12,894 nt of DNA, from contig JAICXG010000056.1 in NCBI GenBank assembly GCA_025980625.1, positions 1 through 12,894 on the forward strand, read 5' to 3'. The notes under the pieces are model-generated. The model ran no database searches, had not been told where the DNA came from, and was given only the letters and a program-made list of their open reading frames with translations. The stretch comes from Chthoniobacterales bacterium. GTDB taxonomy: Bacteria > Verrucomicrobiota > Verrucomicrobiia > Chthoniobacterales > UBA10450. Position numbers and translations under genes: made by a program. Positions 6,716-12,894 of the stretch are shown one piece after another; position 1 is the stretch's first letter; every line of letters begins with the position of its first letter.

Positions 6716-9112
6716 ATGCTTTCCGATCTTCGTTATGCTTTTCGCCAACTGTATAAAAATCCGGGCTTCGCCGCGGTCGTGATCCTGACTCTCGCGCTCG
6801 GGATCGACGCCTGCACCGCGATCTTCTCCGTGGTTGACGGCGTCCTCCTTCGGCCGCTCGACTATCCGCAGCCGGAGCGGATCATTGCCATCCGCGAAAC
6901 CAATGTGCCGAAGTTCCCCGAGTTCTCGGTCTCACCGCCTAACTATCTCGACTGGGATAAGCAGACAAAGTCGTGGCAATATCTCGCTGCTTACACGGGC
7001 GCGCAGATTAATCTCACCGGTCAAGGCGAACCGCAGCGGCTCATCGGGGTTAAAGTCACCGCGCATTACTTCGATGTTTATGGGATTCAGCCGGTCCTTG
7101 GGCGCCGTTTCGTGCCGGAAGAAGATGTTGATGGCAAGAATCATGTCGTGGTCCTGAGTTATCCTTTCTGGCAGCGGGTCTTCGGCGGCAACAAGAAGGT
7201 GATCGGCCGAGCGATTCAACTTAATGGCGAGCCTTACACGGTCCTCGGAGTTACGCCGCCCCAATTTGGCCAGGCCAGCAAAGTCGACACCTGGATGCCA
7301 ATGGGATTCAAAGCAGACGAGCTCACGACCGACGCCCGCGGTGGTCACTACCTGAGTGTGATCGGGCGGCTCCGGCCTGACGCCACCCTTGCTCAGGCGC
7401 GCGCGGAACTGGAAGTGCTGGCGGCGCAACTCGCCCGCCACTATCCCGATTCAAACAAAGGCTGGGGGATCACGATGGCGCGCATCCTGGATTATTCGGT
7501 GCGCGACGTGCGGGCCATTCTTTACACCCTGCTCGCCGCGGTCGGCTGCGTCCTGCTCATCGCCTGCGCCAATATTGCGAATCTCCTGCTCGCCCGGGCG
7601 ACGGCGCGCCACCGCGAGATTTCGATTCGCACCGCGCTGGGCGCGAGCAGACTTAGACTCGTTAGGCAACTGCTCACGGAAAGCATCCTGCTTGCTCTCG
7701 CCGGTGGCGCAGCCGGGGTCGTCCTCGCCCGCTGGGGACTTGACCTTCTCCTCGTCCTGGCTCCTTCCACCCTGCCGCGGACGAACGACATTCAACTTAA
7801 CTCCGGCGTTCTGATCTTCGCTCTCTGCCTCAGTGTTTTGACTGGAGTTATCTTTGGCATCGCGCCCGCCCTGCTCGGCGCACACACCGACGTGCAGGAA
7901 GGACTCAAGCAGGGAGCACGCGGTTCGACCGACGCGCGCGGACGTTTGCGCGGCGCACTCGTCATCGCGGAAGTCGCTTTCGCACTCGTCCTCCTCGGCG
8001 GCGCAGGACTCTTGGCGCGCAGTTTCATGCGCCTGACGACTGTCGATCCGGGCTTTGTTCCGGAACACGCCACCGTCCTGCGCCTCGCCTTGCCGGAGAA
8101 GAAATATGAGAAGCCCAAACAGCAAGTTGCTTTCACCGATGCCTTGCTCGCGCGCCTCCGCGTTTTACCCGGGGTCAAAGCCGCCGGCTTAACTCACTCC
8201 CTGCCGTTGACCAGCGACTGGGTGCTTGGTTTCAAAATCGCGGGACGCCCGGAGATTCCGCCGAGCGATCTACCGAGCACGAACTACTACTCGGTGACCC
8301 CGGAATATTTCCGCGCCATGGGCATCCGGCTGATTCGCGGCCGGCTCTTTAATGAGCATGACGATGCGCACGCCCCGCGCGTCGCGATCATCAATGAAAC
8401 TCTCGCCCGGCAGTTTTTCCCTAACGAAGACCCGCTCGGCAAACGCATTCTCGTGACTGACGGCCCCGACGTCTGGCGCCAGATCGTCGGCATCGTCGCC
8501 GATATCAAGCAATACGGCCTCGGCCAGGCAACCACGAGTCAGACCTACGAGCCGTATGCGCAGTATCCGTTTCGCTCGCTCAATGTCGTTCTGCGCACGA
8601 ACGGCTCCGACGCGGCGCTGACCGGCGTGCTGCGCCCGGCGGTGTATGCGGTGGATAAGGATCAACCGGTCGGCACCATCCAGCCGCTCGAAGAAATTCT
8701 CGGCGCGACTCTCGCGAAGCAACGTTTCGCGATGGTGCTCCTGCTTGTTTTCTCGGGCGTCGCGCTGCTCATCGCGGCGGTCGGGATCTACGGCGTGATG
8801 GCTTACAGCGTCGTGCAACGCACGAGCGAGTTTGGCATTCGCATGGCGCTTGGCGCACAACGCGGCGACGTGCTCCGGCTTGTTCTTTCCTCGGCTGGAA
8901 AACTCGTTGCCGCTGGTTTGCTCATCGGCCTGGTCACGACCTTCGTCACCTCGCGCGTCATGGGCTCGATGCTTTTCCAAACCAACGCGCACGACCCGGT
9001 GACCTTTAGCCTAACGACGCTCCTGCTCGCGGCGGTCGCGCTCGCCGCCTGTTTGCTACCCGCGCGTCGCGCCACCCGGGTTAACCCAATCGAAGCTCTG
9101 CGAACGGAATGA
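6716..9112 (+). CDS. ADOP-type ABC transporter permease (permease D), complete
   Basis: This complete 798-aa two-module FtsX/MacB-like permease is the shortest complete permease here. Order: N-terminal helix (LRYAFRQLYKNPGFAA); TM1 (18-40); first periplasmic domain (41-265) with VLGRRFVPEED and GRLRPDATLAQARAEL; TM2 (266-290, LLIACANIANLLLA); coupling box REISIRTALGASRLRLVRQLLTES; TM3 (318-342); TM4 (363-388); TM5 (411-434); second periplasmic domain (435-667) with FFPNEDPLGKRI; TM6 (668-695); box SEFGIRMALGAQRGDVLRL; TM7 (725-748); TM8 (760-782); ending LPARRATRVNPIEALRTE. TM1 reads ALGIDACTAIF where E and F have ALGIGANTA[IM]F, placing an Asp and a Cys in the segment. The start is 36 nt after the DUF4097-like gene, and the stop is 7 nt before permease E, so the three are probably co-transcribed. 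It has no fused ATPase. Substrate unknown. Confidence 0.95.
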   Translation: MLSDLRYAFRQLYKNPGFAAVVILTLALGIDACTAIFSVVDGVLLRPLDYPQPERIIAIRETNVPKFPEFSVSPPNYLDWDKQTKSWQYLAAYTGAQINLTGQGEPQRLIGVKVTAHYFDVYGIQPVLGRRFVPEEDVDGKNHVVVLSYPFWQRVFGGNKKVIGRAIQLNGEPYTVLGVTPPQFGQASKVDTWMPMGFKADELTTDARGGHYLSVIGRLRPDATLAQARAELEVLAAQLARHYPDSNKGWGITMARILDYSVRDVRAILYTLLAAVGCVLLIACANIANLLLARATARHREISIRTALGASRLRLVRQLLTESILLALAGGAAGVVLARWGLDLLLVLAPSTLPRTNDIQLNSGVLIFALCLSVLTGVIFGIAPALLGAHTDVQEGLKQGARGSTDARGRLRGALVIAEVAFALVLLGGAGLLARSFMRLTTVDPGFVPEHATVLRLALPEKKYEKPKQQVAFTDALLARLRVLPGVKAAGLTHSLPLTSDWVLGFKIAGRPEIPPSDLPSTNYYSVTPEYFRAMGIRLIRGRLFNEHDDAHAPRVAIINETLARQFFPNEDPLGKRILVTDGPDVWRQIVGIVADIKQYGLGQATTSQTYEPYAQYPFRSLNVVLRTNGSDAALTGVLRPAVYAVDKDQPVGTIQPLEEILGATLAKQRFAMVLLLVFSGVALLIAAVGIYGVMAYSVVQRTSEFGIRMALGAQRGDVLRLVLSSAGKLVAAGLLIGLVTTFVTSRVMGSMLFQTNAHDPVTFSLTTLLLAAVALAACLLPARRATRVNPIEALRTE

Positions 9113-9119
9113 TTCACCT

Positions 9120-11561
9120 ATGCACGACCTGCGCTTCGCCTTTCGCCAACTAATCAAGTCACCGAGCTTCACCGCCATCGCCGTGATCGCGCTCGCGCTC
9201 GGGATTGGGGCCAACACTGCGATGTTTAGCGTCGTCAACGCCATCCTGCTCCGGCCGCTGCCATTCCCGCAAAGCGATCGTCTGACGGTGATCTGGCAGA
9301 CCAACCCCGAGGTGACGAAAATGGGCTTCCCGCTCGCGCCGACGAGCGTGCCCGATTTCAAGGATTGGCGGGCGCAGGCAAAAAGTTTCGAGGCGGTTTC
9401 TGCGATCGAGGGCTGGTCGACGAACCTCACCGGGGTCGCTGAAGCCGAGCGGCTCGACGGTGCGCGCGTTTCGGCCAATCTCTTTTCGCTCCTTCGGGTC
9501 CAGCCGATTCTCGGGCGCGCTTTTGTCGCAGGGGAAGATGAGCGCGGACGGAACCAGGTGGTGATCCTGAGTTACGAATTGTGGCAACGGCGCTTTGGCG
9601 GCGATCGCTCGATCATCGGGCGCAAACTGACCCTGGATCAGGAGCCTTACACCGTTGTCGGAGTCATGGCGCGCGGCTTCGATTTCCCAAGTGACACCGG
9701 GATGCCGGCATACATGACCTTCGGTCCGCGGGCGGAAGTGTGGGCGCCGTTCGCACCTTCTGAGGGCCGGGAAAAAAATCGCGGCGCGCACAATCTCGCG
9801 GTGATCGGCCGGCTCAAGCCGAGTGTCAGCCTAACGACCGCGCAAGCGGAGATGAACACGCTCGCTGCACGTTTTGCGCAGCAATACCCGGATTCAAACA
9901 AGGACTGGGGAATCCAGCTCGTTTCGCTGCAAAAACAGGCGGCCGCCGGAAGCGAGCGCACCCTCAGCGTCCTCATGGCCGCGGTCGGCTGCATTCTCCT
10001 CATCGCCTGCGCGAATGTCGCCAACCTTCTGCTCGCGCGGGGTCTGGGCCGGCAAAAGGAAATCGCCATCCGCCGCGCGCTCGGCGCGAGCCGGATGCGG
10101 ATCGTGCGCCAGCTTCTGACCGAAAGCGTGCTGCTCGCGCTCGCCGGCGGATTGTTAGGCATTCTCTTCGCCGTCCTCGGGAGCGATCTCCTGCTCGCAA
10201 TCGCACCGAAGAATCTGCCGCGTCTGAGCGAGGTGCGGATCGACGCTGGCGTCCTGCTTTTCACTCTGCTCGTTTCACTCGTCACCGGCCTGCTCTTCGG
10301 AGTCGCGCCCGCGCTGCAATCGTCGCGCATCGGCCTGAGCGAGAAATTAAAGGAAGGCAATCGCGGCTCGACCGCAGGTCACGCGCGCCTGCGCAACGGC
10401 CTCATCGTTTCCGAGGTGGCGCTCGCCCTCATGCTCCTGATCGCTGCTGGACTTCTGATCGAAAGCTTCGCCCAGCTCGCCCGCGTCCGGCCCGGGTTTA
10501 ATCCGGAAAGCGTGCTCACCTTCAACATCGCGCTGCCGGATAATCCTTATCGCGACGAGAGCAAGGCAGCCGCGTTCTTCGACTCAGTCGTTAGGCGAAT
10601 CGAAAACCTGCCGGGAGTGAAATCAGCCGCGGCGGGAAACATCCTGCCCTTGAGTGGCGGCGAGGAAGTGGATGGTTTTGAAATCGAAGGCCGGCCGCTC
10701 AAGCCCGACGTTTTGCAAACCGCGAATTTCCGCTGGGTCACGCCGGATTATTTCAAGACGCTCCAGATTCCATTGCAACGCGGTCGCACTTTCAACGAGC
10801 ACGACAGGAAAGACGCGCCCGAGGTCGCGATCATCGACGAGACGATGGCGCGTCTTTATTTTCCCGGAGTCAACCCCATCGGGCAGCGGTTCAAGGCGAC
10901 GAACGAAAAGAAATCGGTTTTTCGCGAGATTGTTGGCGTGGTGGGCGATGTGCGGCACACTTCGCTCGAGGCCAAACCCGGCCCACACATCTACCTGCCC
11001 GAAGCACAAGCCGGCCAGCAGTCCATGATGGTTGCGGTGCGCAGTGCCGGCGCCGAACCGGCCGCCTTGCTTCAGATGGTGCGGCGGGAAATCGCGACGG
11101 TCGATCCGAATGTGCCGCTCGCCGACATCCGCACGATGCAGGAGATGGTCGCTTCGTCGGTCGCGCCGTGGCGTTTTACGATGGCGCTGTTGAGTGTATT
11201 CGCCGGGGTGGCGCTCCTCCTCGCGAGCCTCGGGATTTATGGCGTGCTCGCCTATTCGGTCAATCAACGCCGGCGCGAGATCGGGATCCGGATGTCGTTA
11301 GGCGCACAACGCCGCGATGTGCTCCAGCTTTTTCTCAGCCAGGGCATGACGGTGACCTTGCTCGGGATTGTGATCGGTCTCGGCGGCGCCTGGGCGGCGA
11401 CCCGGATCATGCGCAGCCTGCTCTATTCAGTCAGCCCGACTGATCCGCTCGTCTTCCTTTCCGTGCCGCTCGTCTTCGCGGCCATCGCCTTGCTCGCGAG
11501 CCTCCTGCCCGCGCGCAAAGCCGCGGCGGTCAACCCGGTGATCGCCTTACGCAATGAGTAG
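9120..11561 (+). CDS. ADOP-type ABC transporter permease (permease E), complete
   Basis: This complete 813-aa permease is the most canonical copy in the window. Order: N-terminus LRFAFRQLIKSPSFTAIA; TM1 (17-40, ALGIGANTAMFSVVNAILLRPLP); first periplasmic domain (41-280); TM2 (281-304, LLIACANVANLLLARG); coupling box KEIAIRRALGASRMRIVRQLLTES; TM3 (333-356); TM4 (376-399); linker KEGNRGSTAG; TM5 (424-448); second periplasmic domain (449-685) with FPGVNPIGQRF and REIVGVVGDVRH; TM6 (686-713); box REIGIRMSLGAQRRDVLQL; TM7 (741-764); TM8 (777-797); ending LPARKAAAVNPVIALRNE. It starts 7 nt after the stop of permease D, which suggests co-transcription. No Shine-Dalgarno is visible upstream; the start is fixed by family alignment. 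With no fused ATPase, it depends on an ATPase in trans. Substrate unknown. Confidence 0.95.
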   Translation: MHDLRFAFRQLIKSPSFTAIAVIALALGIGANTAMFSVVNAILLRPLPFPQSDRLTVIWQTNPEVTKMGFPLAPTSVPDFKDWRAQAKSFEAVSAIEGWSTNLTGVAEAERLDGARVSANLFSLLRVQPILGRAFVAGEDERGRNQVVILSYELWQRRFGGDRSIIGRKLTLDQEPYTVVGVMARGFDFPSDTGMPAYMTFGPRAEVWAPFAPSEGREKNRGAHNLAVIGRLKPSVSLTTAQAEMNTLAARFAQQYPDSNKDWGIQLVSLQKQAAAGSERTLSVLMAAVGCILLIACANVANLLLARGLGRQKEIAIRRALGASRMRIVRQLLTESVLLALAGGLLGILFAVLGSDLLLAIAPKNLPRLSEVRIDAGVLLFTLLVSLVTGLLFGVAPALQSSRIGLSEKLKEGNRGSTAGHARLRNGLIVSEVALALMLLIAAGLLIESFAQLARVRPGFNPESVLTFNIALPDNPYRDESKAAAFFDSVVRRIENLPGVKSAAAGNILPLSGGEEVDGFEIEGRPLKPDVLQTANFRWVTPDYFKTLQIPLQRGRTFNEHDRKDAPEVAIIDETMARLYFPGVNPIGQRFKATNEKKSVFREIVGVVGDVRHTSLEAKPGPHIYLPEAQAGQQSMMVAVRSAGAEPAALLQMVRREIATVDPNVPLADIRTMQEMVASSVAPWRFTMALLSVFAGVALLLASLGIYGVLAYSVNQRRREIGIRMSLGAQRRDVLQLFLSQGMTVTLLGIVIGLGGAWAATRIMRSLLYSVSPTDPLVFLSVPLVFAAIALLASLLPARKAAAVNPVIALRNE

Positions 11562-11654
11562 GAGCGTTACATCGTTACGCCGTCACATCGGACGGACTCC
11601 ACCGTATCGGGACTTTGCGGCATCGCCTGCTTCACGATTCACGCGTCAACGCCC
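11562..11654. repeat. Intergenic spacer sharing repeat words with spacer 2197-2332
   Basis: This 93-nt spacer separates permease F from the C-D-E unit. It opens with CGTTACATCGTTAC (11565-11578) and closes with TCACGATTCACG (11632-11643), 11 nt before the next ATG. Both ends match the ATPase-upstream spacer: CGTTACATCGT at 2208-2218 and TCACGATTCACG at 2301-2312, in the same order and orientation. A perfect 5-bp inverted repeat (CCGTC 11580-11584, GACGG 11591-11595) is the only stem I see, and it has no T-tract. The two spacers look like divergent copies of one dispersed intergenic element; a shared regulatory region is the alternative. Confidence 0.5.
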
Positions 11655-12894
11655 ATGACCAATCTCCGCTACGCGCTTCGAATCCTGCTGAAATCCCCCG
11701 GCTTCACCGCGATTGCCGTGCTCACGCTCGCGCTCGGGATCGGCGCCAATACCGCGATCTTCAGCGTGATAAACGCCGTTCTCCTGGCGCCGTTGCCTTA
11801 TCCGCAGGCGGATCGGATCGTGACCCTGAACGAATTCAGCAGCGGGACCAATTCCGCCATCGCGTTCCCAGATTATCTCGATTGGCGAGGCGATAATACA
11901 GTTTTCCAAGAACTGGCAATTTCGCGGCGCGAATCGCGGAATTTGAGCGGGATCGCCGGCCGCCAGCCAGAGCGAGTCGGGGTTGCATTTGTGACCGCGA
12001 ATTTTTTTAAGGTCATCGGCTTGTCACCGGAATTCGGCCGCGCCTTCACCAAGGAAGAAGACAAAGTGGGCGGCCCCGCGCTCGCCCTGATCAGCGACGG
12101 GGTTTGGCAGCGCGTTTTCCAAAAAGACCGCGGAGTGCTCGGGCGCACGATCATCCTGCATAATCAGCTCTACACGGTGGTCGGTGTCATGCCGCCGCCG
12201 ATGGCATCGCCTCGGGAGGTGGATGTGTGGTTACCGATCATGCGGCGGAGCCCGGCGTGGGAGAACCGCGCCATGCACCCGATGACGTTTGGCTGGGGGC
12301 GGCTCAAACCGGGCGTGACACTCGAACAGGCCCGGGCGGAGATGAAGGCGATCACCGCGCGGCTCGAGAAACTGTATCCCGAGACGAACGCGGGCGAGAC
12401 CGCGGTCGTGACGCCGCTCCTGGAACATCTGGTTGGCGACTATCGCAAGAATCTCGTCCTGCTCCTCGGCGCTGTTGGCCTGGTTTTGCTGATCGCGTGT
12501 GCGAACCTCGCGAACTTGTTCGCCGCACGCGGAGCGGCGCGGGCGCGGGAGTTTGCCATTCGCGCGGCAGTGGGCGCGAGTCGCAGGCAGATTGTTAGGC
12601 AACTGCTGCTCGAGAGCGTGATCGTGGCGGTGCTCGGTGGCGGAGTGGGTTTCCTCCTCGCCTTGTGGGGGCGCGACGCACTCGTTGCGCTCGGGCCAAC
12701 GGGCGTTGAACGGTTTCAGCATCTCCCATTCGACAGCCGTGTCCTCGCATTCACTTTTCTGCTCGCTTGCCTAACGATGGTCGGCTTTGGCCTTTGGCCC
12801 GCGCTCGCAGCCTCGCGGCCCGATCTGCAAATGGCTTTGCAAACCGGCGGCCGCGGCAGCTCCGATTCGCCTTCCGCCCGCCGCATCCGCGACC
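11655..12894 (+). CDS. ADOP-type ABC transporter permease (permease F), 3' partial
   Basis: The frame is open from ATG 11655 to the window end (413 full codons; I checked every codon for stops). The visible part is the first FtsX/MacB module: N-terminus LRYALRILLKSPGFTAIA; TM1 (17-40, ALGIGANTAIFSVINAVLL); periplasmic domain (41-263) with FGRAFTKEED, QLYTVVGVMPPP and GRLKPGVTLEQARAEM; TM2 (264-288, LLIACANLANLFAARG); coupling box REFAIRAAVGASRRQIVRQLLLES; TM3 (318-341); TM4 (361-385); linker QTGGRGSSD, after which TM5 would follow. By homology about 390-400 more residues, including the second module, should lie beyond the window; a single-module protein cannot be excluded from what is visible. 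The repeat-bearing spacer before it suggests it may be transcribed separately from C-D-E. No Shine-Dalgarno is visible. Confidence 0.92.
   Translation, partial: MTNLRYALRILLKSPGFTAIAVLTLALGIGANTAIFSVINAVLLAPLPYPQADRIVTLNEFSSGTNSAIAFPDYLDWRGDNTVFQELAISRRESRNLSGIAGRQPERVGVAFVTANFFKVIGLSPEFGRAFTKEEDKVGGPALALISDGVWQRVFQKDRGVLGRTIILHNQLYTVVGVMPPPMASPREVDVWLPIMRRSPAWENRAMHPMTFGWGRLKPGVTLEQARAEMKAITARLEKLYPETNAGETAVVTPLLEHLVGDYRKNLVLLLGAVGLVLLIACANLANLFAARGAARAREFAIRAAVGASRRQIVRQLLLESVIVAVLGGGVGFLLALWGRDALVALGPTGVERFQHLPFDSRVLAFTFLLACLTMVGFGLWPALAASRPDLQMALQTGGRGSSDSPSARRIRD

Larger units (their letters stand above)
111..12776. repeat. Dispersed octamer CGTTAGGC / GCCTAACG, 14 exact copies
   Basis: Exact CGTTAGGC on the + strand starts at 1104, 2263, 2382, 5118, 5970, 7660, 10589 and 11296. 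Exact GCCTAACG (the same word on the other strand) starts at 1500, 1700, 6697, 9009, 9829 and 12769. Eight more sites keep the GTTAGG core with a changed flank: TGTTAGGG 110, CGTTAGGG 483, TGTTAGGC 2499, 10153 and 12593, CCCTAACG 6495 and 8419, GCCTAACT 6937. Near variants are CGTTAGAC 4158 and CGTTAGTC 5698. With equal-strand composition at about 60% GC, the exact octamer would be expected about 0.5 times. Orientation is nearly balanced (8 to 6). Two exact copies are intergenic (2263, 6697). The role is unknown. Confidence 0.8.

Noticed and set aside
9647..10360. Minus-strand open frame opposite permease E (237 codons)
   Set aside because: It is antisense to conserved periplasmic and membrane segments, and the Ser/Arg-rich translation matches no family I know.
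11580..11595. Possible terminator hairpin after permease E (CCGTC/GACGG)
   Set aside because: It has only a 5-bp stem with a 6-nt loop and no following T-run, which is expected by chance in GC-rich spacers.
1..12894. CRISPR array, tRNA/rRNA genes, insertion sequences, integrase or defence genes
   Set aside because: I found no regularly spaced identical repeats with unique spacers, no tRNA-like segment, and no transposase, recombinase or nuclease motif in any frame. The short octamer copies are irregularly spaced and lie mostly within coding sequence.

Overview
The window is a same-strand cluster of ABC-transporter genes from a GC-rich bacterium (about 60% GC in the stretches I counted). Five of its seven genes encode large two-module FtsX/MacB-type permeases of the kind called ADOP ('acidobacterial duplicated orphan permease'). 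The other two encode one stand-alone MacB/LolD-type ATPase and one secreted DUF4097-like repeat protein. Arrays of ADOP permeases are typical of Acidobacteriota and are also known in Verrucomicrobiota and related soil lineages. The dispersed intergenic repeats would fit either, so I do not assign a genus. All genes read on the + strand; long open frames on the other strand are antisense shadows.

Layout: (1) 1-2196, permease A, whose N-terminus lies outside the window; (2) 2197-2332, a spacer made of short direct and inverted repeats; (3) 2333-3013, the ATPase; (4) 3014-3156, a spacer with a REP-like palindromic element; (5) 3157-5661, permease C; (6) 5669-6679, the exported DUF4097-like protein; (7) 6716-9112, permease D; (8) 9120-11561, permease E; (9) 11562-11654, a spacer that reuses the short repeat words of spacer 2; (10) 11655-12894, permease F, cut by the window end. 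C, the DUF4097-like protein, D and E are separated by only 7, 36 and 7 nt and look like one transcription unit. A, the ATPase and F are set off by repeat-bearing spacers of 93-143 nt.

Working model (inference): the permeases sit in the inner membrane with two large periplasmic domains each. The single ATPase could power one or several of them, as in MacB-like mechanotransmission or LolCDE-like lipoprotein or envelope traffic. The DUF4097-like protein is exported, and its position suggests a substrate, partner or envelope-associated factor. The substrate cannot be read from the sequence.

The most unusual signal is not a gene. The octamer CGTTAGGC (or its complement GCCTAACG) occurs 14 times and its core GTTAGG/CCTAAC 22 times, on both strands, in different codon phases and in spacers. 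By simple base composition about 0.5 octamers would be expected. It behaves like a genome-wide DNA word rather than a by-product of protein sequence.
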